Positions 35,581-46,974 of a stretch of DNA of 64,000 nucleotides are shown here, one piece after another. The position numbers and the translations under genes were made by a program. The notes below the pieces were generated by a model. That model saw only the letters and a program-made list of their open reading frames with translations. It ran no database searches and was not told where the DNA came from. The stretch spans positions 1-64,000 of the forward strand of contig LNAC01001919.1 in assembly GCA_002007465.1 (NCBI GenBank), read 5' to 3'. Position 1 is the stretch's first letter. Every line of letters begins with the position of its first letter. This stretch comes from Ailurus styani (Eukaryota; Chordata; Mammalia; Carnivora; Ailuridae).

Positions 35581-35814
35581 ACATGTGGAAACAAATGTTG
35601 ATATTACTTGAGGTGGGATACCAGGTGTCCATTTGCCACTAGGGGAGGGAGAGTAGAACTTGGCTGGAGGCTGTGGTTTCCCAAAGAGATTGTTAAAAAT
35701 GTCCAGACTGAGAACGATCAGATGCTAAAAGCATGGTACCTAATCCTCAAAGTTGAAATAAAATAATTTTTCATCATTGAAGTCTAAATATCAGCATGAT
35801 GCAGACCTCTGTGT

Positions 35815-36455
35815 ATCCTCCACTCTAAGTGTTTTCTTTCTGAAAACTAAAGCTCAGGCTTGATCACATCCCTCCCCCATTTACATATTTCTGATGGTGC
35901 TTCATGCTTCTAAAATCTGCATTCCTTCACATGGTGTCCAAAATCTATTAAAATTTCTCTGTCCTGCGCTACCATGTCATATTTACCCCTGACACAGCCT
36001 GTAAGCCCATCGTATAGCCTTCCCGCTGCTCCCCAAGTACAGCAAGCACTGTGCTCCATTGTGTCTTTGCACATTGTATCTCCTGTGGGATTGCCATCAT
36101 CTTCTCTAAATCACTGTCTGCAGGCCAGCTGCATTAGCATGATCTGGGAATGTGTTAGAAATACAGATCCTTGGGCACCATCCCGGATCTGATGAATCAG
36201 AAACACTGGGAGTGGAGCCCAGTAGTCTGTATTTTAGCAGGCCCTCTAGGTGATTCAGTATACACTCAGGTTTGAGAACTACTGGCCTAGAGCATTCTTT
36301 TATAACTCTCTTCTAACAATTATCGGATTGAATTACAGGGACAGAATCTCCTTGAAAGCCAAGAACACGTCTTTGCCATCTCTCTGTCTTCAGGGCACAG
36401 TACACTATTTGGCCCATAATTAAAGCTCAATAAATGCTTTCTGTGCCAACAAATC
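35815..36455 (+). mobile_element. L2 LINE 3' end, split by a MER20
   Basis: Sense L2 phrases before the split: 'cttgatcacatccctccccc', 'tctgatggtgcttcatgc', 'atggtgtccaaaatctatt', 'tgtgtctttgcacattgtatc'. After the split: 'ttgaaagccaagaacacg', 'tctgtcttcagggcacag' and 'agctcaataaatgctttctg'. The two parts join in register across 36108-36285, so the L2 is older than the MER20. Confidence 0.8.
36108..36285 (-). mobile_element. MER20 (hAT-Charlie MITE) inside L2
   Basis: 'gcattagcatgatctggg', 'tgttagaaatacagatccttg', 'gaatcagaaacactgggag' and 'ggtttgagaactactgg' match antisense MER20. hAT elements make 8-bp TSDs. 'tctaaatc' just before it is the likely left flank, but the right copy is not clear. 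Confidence 0.85.
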
Positions 36456-37658
36456 AGTTAATCAAATATATTGTTCCTGCCCTTGAGGTTTCAGAAATTT
36501 GTTTGCAGAAGAAGAAAATATAACGATATAGATTAATGAGGGAATAATTTATTGCCACCTACAATAAAATGCTAGATTCTGTAATAAATGTTAGACACTG
36601 TCAATGGGCAAAAACTGGATTGGGATTTCAGATAAAAGGAAGGTTATTGGTGATTAAGTCACCTGGAGAAAGCTTTGCCACAGTGATGGAGACTTGACAG
36701 CAGAGTAAAACTGTCATGGAGAGGTCCAAGCTGATGGGAGCACAGGTTTGTGTGGAGAGGTACCAGCAGTGGTTAACACTGGGTTCTAGGCTAAATAGAT
36801 GGGATTCTATATGATAACAATAGCAATGACAACAACAATAACAGAATATCTGGGGTGGTAGCAAGTTCTTCATTAAGACAGTATCCTAGGATTATCCCAA
36901 GAGGAATATCAACCCATATAACTGAAGGCTGACTGAACAGGAACTTGGCATAACACAAATAGGAAAGCCATAGATAATCTATGCAGCTTTCAGCTTGCAA
37001 TGAAAATAATTTTGGTTTACAAGCATTAGTTTCCGTATGAACCCAAAGAAAGGCATAGCTTATCTTTTTAACAGAGTGGCTCATTGTTCATTATTCTACA
37101 TTTGCATTTACGGAAAATATTTTAGATATATTAGTTGGTATGCTTTACTCAACTCTAAGAAGTGATAGCTCTCATAAAGAGATTGTTTAAAGGAACAGGC
37201 CCATTTGTCTTTGGAAAAAGGCAGGGAGAAAAGAAAAGATCAGAACATGTGTTTCTGCCCAGATAACAGTAAAATATGGAGTGAGTTCCTGTCTTTAAAA
37301 ATGTATTTTCTCTTTCTCTCTACATATGTACATGTCCCAGGATTGTTATAAAATGGTTCATTGTGTGTGGAAGTGATACCTCACTGGGCTGTTTGGTGGA
37401 TCATTAAACTATATTTTTGGTTTGGTGACTACACTAGCTCTGCACTATAAGTAGAATTATTTCTCATATAAACATGGAGAAATGATCGCACAGTCATTTA
37501 TTTGGCCATTGTGTATAGAATGTCCATTTTGTTTACTGAAGTTGAATTTGAAAAATCTGCCCTCATTTTTGGATACTTCCATTGGAATACTCACAGAGAT
37601 GTTCATTTTCCTTCATCAGGACCTGACATGGTAGCATTTGCATCCTCTTTTCTCCACA
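36456..37658. other. Unassigned sequence
   Basis: No gene. 36470-36620 may be a further diverged antisense L2 ('gttcctgcccttgaggtttc'). A CAA/AAC-rich patch sits at 36815-36845. Confidence 0.45.
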
Positions 37659-37673
37659 AGTAATAGCAATTTT

Positions 37674-37868
37674 TTTAAAAGATTTTATTTATTTATTTCA
37701 CAGAGGGAGAGAGATCACAAGGACGCAGAGAGGCAGGCAGAGAGAGAGGGGGGGGAAGCAGGCTCCCTGCCAAGCAGGGAGCCTGATGCGGGCCTCGATC
37801 CCAGGACCCTGAGATCATGACCTGAGCCGAAGGCAGAGGCTTTAACGCACTGAGCCACCCAGGCGCCC
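37674..37868 (-). mobile_element. Can-SINE, young subfamily
   Basis: Antisense copy with 'cacagagggagagagatcac', a G8 run at 37749-37756, 'caagcagggagcctgatgc' and head 'gagccacccaggcgccc'. TSD agtaatagcaattt at 37659-37672 against agtaacagcaattt at 37869-37882 (one mismatch). Closest in this window to the copy at 62.6 kb. Confidence 0.97.
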
Positions 37869-37882
37869 AGTAACAGCAATTT

Positions 37883-39029
37883 TATAAACTAGGATTACTT
37901 TACAGAATTACAGGTAGTAAACATTCTGCCACCAAATTTTCCCAAGAACATGAAACAAAGTTTTTAAAAAGAAACCGAACGTCCTTTTGTTACTATGCTG
38001 GAATTTTGCATGCAGCATTATGCTTTTTCTCCTAGGGGAGTAAGCCATGTGAAACTGAAGCCGTTAGCCAGTTCTTCAATGTATAAATGCTATTGTCTGG
38101 GAAAAGAGGCAAAAAATGTATTCACTCTAGTTAGAGATTAAAGGAAGAGAAATAATATGGGTAGTTATGTTCACCAAAGATTGGTAGGACTTTTATTTTA
38201 AATTTTAAACCCAAATATCCAGCTTTTGTGACTTCAACCATCACATACCATTTATATAATGACAGAAGGAAAACTACTGTTGAACTTAAGTAGATAGCAT
38301 ATCTCTCATTCTTTTGTAATGTGGAAACTAGTGGATTCCAGAATCAGCTTTAGCCCCAGTTTTCTGCACCTTGAGTTTTGATTTTTCATTTGCATCGTCA
38401 TGGGACCATGTGTAAATCTATGAAGATATTTTATCATGTAAATCCAAGAAGGGTAAATCTATAAAGATATAATTTATAGTGTAAATCTATGAAGATATTA
38501 TTCTTTAATATGTTGTAAAATTCTGCCTGTTATTAAGGCTGAGTTGAAGGTGGCACCAAAGAGGTAAGACTCAGCCAATTAGGGAAGAGCAAATAAAATT
38601 TTGATTGGCAAAACAATTTTTGGAATTGTGTGGGGCTTGATCTCAGAATAAATGAAACTGGTTAAGACCTATGTTTAACTAAGTTATAATGTTGGAAAAG
38701 TAGTAGCCATTGAAAATTAATTACTTTGAAGCATGGTTGGTTTTTTTTTCCTTTATCTGATGGATATGACTGCTTAAATTTTGATGTTATCAGTGTTATT
38801 TGGGTGTCTTTTTCAAGAATTTGCCTTAGCTCTCATTTAAACCAAAAATATTTTAAGCAATGTGTAAAAGTTTATATTGGAAAAATTAAAAACTAAGTAA
38901 TTAGGCAGAGAGGCAGAAGTATCAAAAAGTAATAAGAAAATAACATTCTCCTACCTGTTGGGTTAGGTGTCCCATATATTCTGTAATTTCCCCTTCTTTT
39001 GGCCCTTACCTCAAAACCTTGTAATTGCT
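37883..39029. other. Unique AT-rich sequence with a small local duplication
   Basis: No gene or interspersed repeat. 'gtgtaaatctatgaagatatt' (written to its first 20 bases at 38410 and again near 38479) and a degenerate copy at 38452 form a short irregular repeat cluster. Confidence 0.5.
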
Positions 39030-39170
39030 TCTGATTTGTTGAGATCACTCACTAGACTACAAAGCCTACTCTAGCATGAGGTTAAGATTGCTGTCCATTT
39101 TATTCACCTCTCTATCCCCAGCATATTCACAGTGCCTGGCACGAACTAACCACTCCAAAAATGCCTAAAG
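39030..39170 (+). mobile_element. L2 LINE 3' end
   Basis: 'cctctctatccccagcatattc', then 'acagtgcctggcacg' and 'aaaaatgcctaaaggaag' are the sense L2 3' terminus. Confidence 0.7.
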
Positions 39171-39774
39171 GAAGATAAAAGGAACAGACATTTTTGTGAA
39201 GAGTGCTTATGCATGTGACAGCAGAGTAATCAATTTTTCTAATTTTTTAAAAATTTTTGAATCATAAATGATCTCTCCCAGCCCTTATATTCTGTGATTT
39301 GATAATTTCCACAATCACATTTTCTTTAATAAATTTTGCATGGCATTAGCTATTTTTATACCAGATATTACCTTGCTCTAATTTCTTTTTCACCCTAGGA
39401 AATAAAAGTATCAAATGAATTTCCCATTTTTGCAAGTTATTGATACACATCACTGTGGGGTAGCTCCATGATTAACTTTCACACCACATATTCAACAAGA
39501 GTTCAGTGAAGGGATCATGTATCAGAGCCTCCTGTCTATATAGATGTTTGGATAAAGAAGAGATACATACCACAAGATGATAGTGGGTGCATAAAATCTC
39601 TAAATGCAAAAAATTGTAGCTGCTGATTTTCCTTAGGCAAGTTGAGTTTAGAGAGAGAGGAGCCCACAAACTGAGCAGAAGAGACACAGACTGAATCAAA
39701 TAACATGAAACTTTAGCTGACAAGTAACCACCACTTTTTTCAGAATATGAAAATTATATTGGTTCATTTTGAAA

Positions 39775-40035
39775 GTTTTTTGAGGAATGTAGAAGAGTAT
39801 AGAAAGAAAGAAATCTCTCCTTTAATGTCATTTTCCAGAGAAAATCACTTTTAATATTCTAATATATTTCCACGTTAAAACATTTTCTAATAGTCTTTTT
39901 TTCTGTTATGTGCATATGGATTTAAAACCTCCATGTTTTTATGAAAATGGGATATTACATGCTGTTTTATGATATGTTTAATTTACAACATACAGTCTAT
40001 TCTAACATACTGCTTGTGTTCTAAAAATAATAAAA
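39775..40035 (-). mobile_element. Old LINE-like 3'UTR piece (left part)
   Basis: 'atatttccacgttaaaac', 'ttctgttatgtgcatatgg', 'gatattacatgctgttttatg' and 'acatactgcttg' resemble the antisense 3'UTR of an ancient LINE. The part at 40530-40835 looks like its continuation across the SINE. Family uncertain. Confidence 0.35.
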
Positions 40036-40235
40036 GGGCGCCTGGGTGGCTCAGTGGGTTAAAGCCTCTGCCTTCGGCTCAGGTCATGATCTCAGGGTCC
40101 TGGGATCGAGGCCTGCATCGGGCTCCCTGCTCAGCAGGGAGCCTGCTTCCTCCTCTCTCTCTGCCTGCCTCTCTGCCTACTTGTAATCTCTCTCTCTCTC
40201 TGTCAAATAAATAAATAAAATCTTTAAAAAAAATA
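40036..40235 (+). mobile_element. Can-SINE, young mustelid-type subfamily
   Basis: A nearly consensus sense copy: 'gggcgcctgggtggctcag', 'gcctctgccttcggctcagg', 'atctcagggtcctgggatcg', 'ctctctgcctgcctctctgc', 'cttgtaatctctctctc', then AAATAAATAAATAAAATC and a long A/T-rich tail to about 40258. The A-rich target makes the TSD ambiguous. Confidence 0.98.
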
Positions 40236-40529
40236 AAAATAAATTAAAAAAATAAAAACCTCATGTTATCAAAAACTGTCTTAAAAATAGCTATCAATGG
40301 AGGAAAGAGGTCAGAGTAGGTAGTCTCAGACTACCAATATCAAAGTTATATTTCCTCTAAGTGTTTCCATTTAAAAAAATAACTATGAGTATAGGATTAT
40401 AAAACCTACAATAGAGATAAAAATCTGACCTTTGAATGTATCTTGGTTTGGCTCTATGGCAATAGCCTTCCTTCCTCTCCCTGTTATTCCATGTCACATT
40501 AAACCCACTTTCCTGTGAAAGCCATAATT

Positions 40530-40835
40530 TTATTACATTTATCCATTATCTTGTGGAAAAGGCACTCTTATTTTTGTCTTTTTAGTGTTTGTTCTAGTGT
40601 TGTTTCTATCCTGGTGTTTGTTCTTGCTCAGATTTTATAGGATTGTAACCCAAACGTTTAGAACACTTACACTGTAAGAGAAATTTCTGCAGCACAAATA
40701 TTCTTCTTTACTTGTAAATTTCTTTGTTTTAAATGGTTGAATAGTATTTTATTGTGTTTGTGCCAGTAATTATTGAAACAATATTACTTTGTTGGACATA
40801 AAAGTTGTTTCCAACTTTTCACAATTTGGAAAATG
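40530..40835 (-). mobile_element. Old LINE-like 3'UTR piece (right part)
   Basis: 'ggttgaatagtattttattg', 'gttggacataaaagttgtttcc' and 'aacttttcacaatttgg' resemble the antisense LINE segment 'ggctgcatagtattcc...gttggacatttaggttgtttcc'. Confidence 0.45.
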
Positions 40836-41207
40836 CAGAGCCAAGATCACTAAAGTGTTAAGAAATCTAAAACAAAACAAAACTATAAAACATTGGTTAT
40901 CATCTTGTTGGATCCTGGTGAGTTACTGTTTCCTTGTTTCTGGTCACAGTTAATCCCTCATGGTTTCAGTACACAAACTATTTTTTCAGTTGGGGATTGG
41001 GGAGAAGTGTCTGTTTTTCCTCCAAGGCAAATCATATAAACATTGAGTGTCATCTGGATTAGGTATTATTTATAATGTTATGGGGCATCAAACCTCGTCA
41101 GTATTATTCTTGGAATTCAGAGGGGCTTTGGACATCCTCCCTTCTCATGATTCTATTGCTCAGTTTGTACCTACTATTACTGCTTTTGTGGATTTGTCAT
41201 CACCTCC
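40836..41207. other. Unassigned sequence left of the LTR
   Basis: No repeat or gene recognised. A short open frame crosses from here into the LTR and is therefore not a gene. Confidence 0.5.
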
Positions 41208-41717
41208 TGTGATGGTTCATTTTATGTATCAATTTGACTGGGCCAGGGAATGCCCAGATATTTGGTAAAGCCTTTTTCTGGGTGTGTCTGTGTGGGTGTT
41301 TCTGGATGAGATTAGCACGTGAATAGGTAGACCCACTAAAACAGATTATGCTCCCTAATATGGGTGGGCCTTATCCCACAATTCCAAGATCCTTATAGAA
41401 TAAAAAGGCTAACCCTCCACGGAGTGTGGGAGAATTCGTTGTGTGTGAGTGCAATCAAACTGGGACATTGAACTGGGGCATTGACTTTTTCTTGCCTTTG
41501 AACTCGAGTTGACACATCAGCTCATACTGAATCTCGAGCCTGCCAGCCTTCTTTCTGACTAGAACTACACCATTGGCCCTCCTGGGTCTCTAGCTTGCTG
41601 ACTTACCCTGCAGATATTGAGACTGGTCAGACTCTTTCATCGCATGAGCCAATTCCATACAGTATATCTCTTTTTATCCTATTGGTTATGTTTCTCTGAA
41701 AAAACCTGACTAATATA
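41208..41717 (+). mobile_element. Solitary ERVL-type LTR (MLT2-like)
   Basis: Starts TGTGATGGTTCATTTTATG, continues 'tcaatttgactgggccaggg', 'tgcccagatatttgg', 'gggtgtttctggatgagatt', 'gtgggccttatccca', 'agcctgccagccttc', 'cgcatgagccaattcc' and ends 'ttctctgaaaaaacctgac' + taatata. This is the full MLT2-type LTR in one orientation, ~510 bp. No internal ERVL sequence follows, so it is a solo LTR. No obvious 5-bp TSD was found. Confidence 0.85.
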
Positions 41718-41898
41718 TTCCCTATTGCCCTTTCTATGGCCTTGGAGATCTCCAAAGCCAAGGGCATAAGCTCCACTCCTGGTGATACCAGCTCTTCTGC
41801 TAATCTTTAATGATCACGTAATAGTTATTTAGGTCACTTATAAATTACTTTGTTCATAATGCTTTCCAGTCCCCTCCAAAAAGGAACATGGGATCAAA
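41718..41898. other. Unassigned sequence between LTR and SINE
   Basis: Short unique stretch with no repeat recognised. Confidence 0.5.
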
Positions 41899-41910
41899 CA
41901 GGAGGTATTT

Positions 41911-42112
41911 TTTTTTAATTTTTTTTTAATTTTTATTTGACAGAGAGAGAGAGAGAGAGATCACAAGTAGGCAGAGAGGCAGGCAGAGAGAGAGGAGGAA
42001 GCAGGCTCCCTGCTGAGCAGAGAGCCCGATGCGGGCCTCGATCCCAGGACGCTGAGATCATGAACTGAGCCGAAGGCAGAGGCTTTAACCCACTGAGCCA
42101 CCCAGGCGCCCA
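41911..42112 (-). mobile_element. Can-SINE, young mustelid-type subfamily
   Basis: Antisense copy. The tail is degenerated to T8AAT9AAT5 followed by 'atttgacagagagagag', then the standard body and head 'gagccacccaggcgccc'. The TSD is caggaggtattt at 41899-41910 and 42116-42127, with an extra C in the right flank ('aaaccagg' against 'aaacagg'). Confidence 0.97.
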
Positions 42113-42127
42113 AACCAGGAGGTATTT

Positions 42128-43895
42128 AAATCAAACAGTGCCTCAACAAATACATTCCTCTTAAACCCATCATCAGTGTCCCCAAATGGGACATGTACCA
42201 TTACAGCATTAGTTCCAGTTGATCTTCCTGCCTTCTCAAGGATCCCTGCAGAACTGGGGAAAGATGCCTCTCCTTTGCCTAAACAGCTCCATTCTGGCGT
42301 AAAGCTAGATTCACGATTTGGCTTAAAAGGAAAAGAATCAGCTTTGCCTAGGTCCTGAAGAAATAGTTTCCTCTCTTTCGTGGCATTTTTTACTTGCCTT
42401 TTGTTGGCATTGCTCAAGCAGAAGCTTTGGAGTAAATAGTTGGAAGAGGAAATTCCCTGAATATGATGAGCTATGGTAAACAATACAGATCTGCAGAGAA
42501 ATGGCTGAGGTTCAATGCAGCAAAATCTAACTGGAGACCCTGATACAATTTGGAGTCTCTGGCTCTCTCAGACAGGGGGAAGAAACAGTCCTGCTAGACA
42601 GGAGGAAGGAACACTCACTGGATGGAAATGCAGATATAAACACCATAGACTCCAAAAGCTGAAAAAGATCCTCATTCTCTATGTAAACACCTTCTCCTGT
42701 AGGAGACGAAACCAAAGCACAGAGAGGTCAAGATACACCCCTAGTGTTGCATCTTAAAAATCCCATTCAAGTCCATTTTAATAACCTGCTACTAAAAATG
42801 AGGGAAATCTTTCATTTTAAACTTTTACCTTAAAAATAAGCATTTACCCTTGTCCTGATTATACTCCTATCTTTTTCTGGAGTTGAGTTCATTAAGGACC
42901 ATGAAACTATGGTTACAGATAGAGGTTAATTATCTATCTGTCCATCTTCTGATATCTTATTGACTCTAAGATAAGAATTTTCAAATTATTTTGAAAATAT
43001 TATTAAAATCAGCATGGTAAAGAAAATGTCACTCAAGAATTATAGAATATACTTTTTTTTACACTCACCTTTATTGAATTTAGTATTTTTCAGGTAGAAA
43101 ATTCTTAGCTAGATCTATTAGACAGCATTAAATATGTATTAATCATTAAATTAAGATGAAAATATAATTTTACTATAGGGTATTTGGTGTTTCCAGCCTT
43201 TAAAAAGTCAACATTTAATCAAATCTGAAATTTGCAGGATAAAATTTTGAAAGCTTTCAATTATTAACATTATTTAAAAGGAGAAAGCCACTTTGCCACA
43301 GAACTTATATTTTTCTCTCATGAATTGAGTCTGGTACAGAGTATTCATTATGGAGTCTAGCTACTTCCATGAAAGTACTATTCAGTGAGTTTCTGCTTTG
43401 ACACTGAACTGACCTTGTAATTAATGTTGTACACTATCCTTTCATTATATGCTGGATTATAAAATATAACTTATTGGCAGCATAAAGGCACAAAGTTCTG
43501 AAATGCAATTTATAACCATGAAAAAGGATTGAGTTTGAGTGACAGTTAAATTTGAATAGATGGGTCAGTATTATGAAACATGAATAATGAAGCATTTTAA
43601 ACTCAAGTTTCTGGTTAAATCATTAATTATGATTGTTTTTAGAAGAAAGTCTGCATCTATCATGTAGCCAATAAGATGTGTATAAATGCAAATATTTGTA
43701 TTGTGTGAAATAATTAAAATGAAAACTAGTTTTCCACATTCCTTCTTACATTGTTTTTTTTAAATTTAAATCCCTTGAAGTGTCACAAATAGGCTTATTA
43801 ATTTGAAGCGATATAAGTTACAATTGTGTTTAGGCTGTTAATATAACTTCTCTTAGAGTGATTCTGTTTAAATGTTGGATTTTCATTATCTAATA
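42128..43895. other. Unassigned sequence, AT-rich to the right
   Basis: The left part (42130-42640) has higher GC and is open on both strands for 60-130 codons, including the window's longest open frame (minus, 42085-42483). That frame runs into the SINE head at its C-terminal end and shows no family motif. A MIR-like core lies at 42655-42745 ('aggagacgaaaccaaagcac' + 'agagaggtcaag'). The remainder is AT-rich unique sequence. Confidence 0.45.
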
Positions 43896-44000
43896 ATAGT
43901 TACCATTTATTCAGTGCTTATTGTATGCAAATATACTGCACTGAGACCTTGCATATATCTTCTCATTTAATCTTAAAAGTCTCACCTTAGATCATTCTGT
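43896..44000 (-). mobile_element. MIR SINE fragment
   Basis: 'agttaccatttattcagtgc', 'ttattgtatgcaaatatac' and 'atcttctcatttaatctta' are antisense MIR 3' text. Confidence 0.65.
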
Positions 44001-44779
44001 TTACAGTTTAAATAGGATCCCTCTAAATTGAACTAGATAGACATTTTTGGTTATTAGAATCAGAGGTGGACACTACCAGCCTGGATGGATGAGTGGGTAA
44101 GGACTGGACTCCTTGAGGTGCAGGAACAGTCTGTTCCTCCCAGCAGCCCTGGACATATAATGGGTGAAAACCCAATTTGTAGTTAAATGCACCCAGAACC
44201 TAAATCCATTTTACAGATAAACACAAAGTGGGTTTTGTATGTGTATGTGTGCTTTTTTTTGTGTGTGTGGAGGGAGAAGAAACACCGTCTTAATAGTTGC
44301 TGAATTTTTCAGGAATTAAGTAACAATGTTCAGAACTTTACTTAGAGCTGTTTCCTTTGTCAGACAACTTGGAAAGTGGTGCCCCTTCCGGTACTTGAGT
44401 GTCCTGTAAAGTCATCATGTGTTTAGTTGGCATTGGAAATGTGCACATGAAGAGGGACACTACCCCTAGGTACAAGTGTCTAAGTTCTTTAATAAAGTCT
44501 TCTAGTGTGGCTCTGCAAACACTTACACGTAGAAAAGCATTTGAAAATTAAATAAATATTATATCTTGTTATTAAATGAAATTATCATTATTAAATAAAA
44601 TTATTGCATTTCTCCCTTACATTATAGTTAGAGCACTCTGCAAGCTAGGTTATGTGATTGATTCATTTCATTTCAGATCAGTAAATATGGATGTTACCAA
44701 ATATTTGTCCTTAAAAGGTGGACGTTTGGTCTTACACAGTTCAGAGCAACAGATCTGACCCCTGCGCGCTTTTAGTATT
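44001..44779. other. Unassigned sequence
   Basis: No gene. A short G/T-rich simple stretch sits at 44236-44270 ('gtatgtgtatgtgtgc', T8, 'gtgtgtgtgg'). Confidence 0.5.
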
Positions 44780-44975
44780 AGAGGACAGGGCCAGAGGTCT
44801 CTGACTCCCAGTTCAGGCTGTTACTTAACTGGATATTTGGTGATGAGCAAGTTGCCTTACCTCTGGGTTTTAGTTTCTTCCTTTGTAAGATGAGGCTATC
44901 CATAGTCTCTTTATCACACGGCTACTGTGGGTGTAATAAAGCACCAAACACAATTACAACAAATAAAGTAATCAA
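44780..44975 (+). mobile_element. MIR SINE
   Basis: 'tgactcccagttcaggctg', 'atgagcaagttgccttacc', 'ctctgggttttagtttcttcc', 'tttgtaagatgaggc' and 'cggctactgtgggtgtaat' follow MIR in sense. Confidence 0.75.
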
Positions 44976-46422
44976 CAGATATTACTTGTCAGTAGTATAT
45001 TGTATCACCTCCAGAACAGATCAGAAGGGTATTTTTCACATCAAAGAGAATGTAGTAAAAAGATCATGCCTAAATTAACAGGCATGCAGTAAGCCAAGGA
45101 GAGGATAAGCATTATGAATTTCTCCTCCCTTTTTGCTAAACGGGTCTCTGGCTTTGCCTCCTCAGTTGCATACCCTAACCCACCCCTCAATTCTGAGGAG
45201 GCCGCTCCCGTGGCCAGTTCTCTTATAATTGCCCTGCAATGATGAAAACCCCAAATAACAGAAGGCTATGGCTGTCAGCTTACTCCCTTCTTTACACCAG
45301 TAATATAAGTGACACCCAAACCTCTGGTTTTATCATAAATGTTAATGTAGATGAGCGGGCACCAGGACAAAAAAGTAATGGTTTTACAAGACTGAGCACT
45401 GCGAGAAACTGATACAGACAAATCAACTAGCTGAGTTTCTCTTAACCATTTACTGGGACCTAGAAACAAGTTTTTCCACTTTGCCGTGTTGATATATATA
45501 TCATGGGCCTTTTCTTTTAATATATATCTGAAGCCAATCTAAATCAGGAACAGTAGTTGCTTGAGAAATATTTTGGAAAAGTATGTTTATTCTGTTAAAG
45601 CAAAACTACTCATTAGCAGTGTGTTTTATCTTTTTAAGCAAACTATAAACAGTAGTCGTGAGAGTCACTTCAGAGTGCCGAGTGCAGTGATCAATCATTA
45701 GAACTTCAGAAATCTTATTGTTTCATAGAGCTTCAGATTATAATTGAAATGTCATCAGAAGGAATGACAGATATAGTGGCAAGAGAGGCCACTTATGTGC
45801 TTTGGTTTTCAGCTACTTTATAGTCATCATGAGAATAAAGACTCCTTTCTTAGTAAAAACCACATAATGGTAGAGTAACTCTTGATATTTCATCTCTTCT
45901 CTCATTCTACTTTATACCCACGTTTATTCCTACATTATAGTTATACTATCTGCCATTGATCGTTTCTCATTTGTTATTAACATAAATACACACATATAAA
46001 ATAATGATTTTCAAAGTGTACTGTACATTGGCTGGGATAGAAATTGTTAATCATTTAAATACTGTCAAGGAAATTATAGGACGTGTCCAATAAGATGAGC
46101 CTTATGCAATATTGTCTCAAACCAACAGTGCTACCATGGAGGTGTGGTACCAAGTTTAAATGTAACCACAAAAATTAACATAAATGGAGTTTAGTTGGGC
46201 TAAAGATAGTTTCTCTAAGTTATATGTTCCATGAGTTGTAGATCAATTTATACCAGGTGATAAAGAGCTTTGTAAGTTATCAGTGATAAGCCATGAGCTT
46301 AAAAAAACCAATTTTTCCCTAAGATATTATAAGACATTTACATTTCTGATCAAAATTAAAGATTCAGTCTTATAAATCTGAGAATAACTAGCTTTTCATT
46401 AAAAAATAAGCAGTTGCTTAAT
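44976..46422. other. Unique sequence, no gene seen
   Basis: About 1.4 kb without a recognised repeat. 45120-45240 is GC-richer ('gaggaggccgctcccgtgg') but has no CpG cluster large enough to call an island. Just right lies the retroposon cluster. Confidence 0.5.
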
Positions 46423-46438
46423 GCAGACGGGGATTTTT

Positions 46439-46612
46439 ATTTTATTTTATTTTTATTCTTTGCCCAAGGGGTAGAGGTCTGTGAATCATCCGGCTTACAT
46501 CTTTCACAGGATTCACCAAAGCACAAACCCTCCCCAATGTCCATAACCCATCCACCCTATCCCTACCCTCCCACCCCCCAGTAACCCTCAGTTTGTTTTG
46601 TGAGATTAGGAG
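46439..46612 (-). mobile_element. 5'-truncated carnivore L1, 174 bp
   Basis: Antisense L1 3' end: T-rich tail complement, 'ctttgcccaaggggtag', 'aggtctgtgaatcatccgg', 'ccctccccaatgtccataac' and 'ccctcagtttgttttgtgag'. A perfect 16-bp TSD, gcagacggggattttt, lies at 46423-46438 and 46613-46628. Lineage-specific and fairly recent. Confidence 0.95.
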
Positions 46613-46718
46613 GCAGACGGGGATTTTTGTAAGTCAAAACCAATTTTTATTTCAGTGAATGTTCTTCCACTGCATTTGAAATTAATTGGTTTTTTTTCTT
46701 TCTTAAGAGAGGTGAGTT

Positions 46719-46937
46719 GGGGTGCCTGGGTGTCTCAGTCGGTTAAGCATCCAAGTCTTGATTTTGCTAGGGTTTTAATCTCGGGGTCTTGAGATCAAGC
46801 CCTGTGTTGGGGTCCACATTCAGTGCGAAGTTGGTTTGGCATTCTCTCTCTCCCTCTCCCTCTGCCCCTCCTGCCACTTGCAGGTTCTATCTCTCTGTCT
46901 AAAATAAACAAATAAATAAAATCTTTTAAAAAAAAGA
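46719..46937 (+). mobile_element. Can-SINE, old diverged subfamily
   Basis: Head 'ggggtgcctgggtgtctcag', a body with 'catccaagtcttgattttg' in place of the young 'cctctgccttcggctc', 'cttgagatcaagccctgtg', a CT-rich part, then AAATAAACAAATAAATAAAA. The flanks 'gagaggtgagt' and 'gagagatgagt' are the probable TSD with one mismatch. Confidence 0.93.
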
Positions 46938-46974
46938 CGAGAGAGATGAGTCATGTTTCATATCAATTTTTCTT

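Noticed and set aside
42085..42483. Longest open frame in the window (132 codons, minus strand), with a 60-codon frame open on the plus strand over the same bases
   Set aside because: The C-terminal end is made of SINE head sequence, there is no recognisable domain, splice context or codon signature, and both strands being open suggests GC/AT composition rather than coding.
42481..42760. Possible processed pseudogene (plus-strand frame with scattered stops)
   Set aside because: The right part reads as MIR core sequence ('gagacgaaaccaaagcac') and I could not relate the left part to any known protein.
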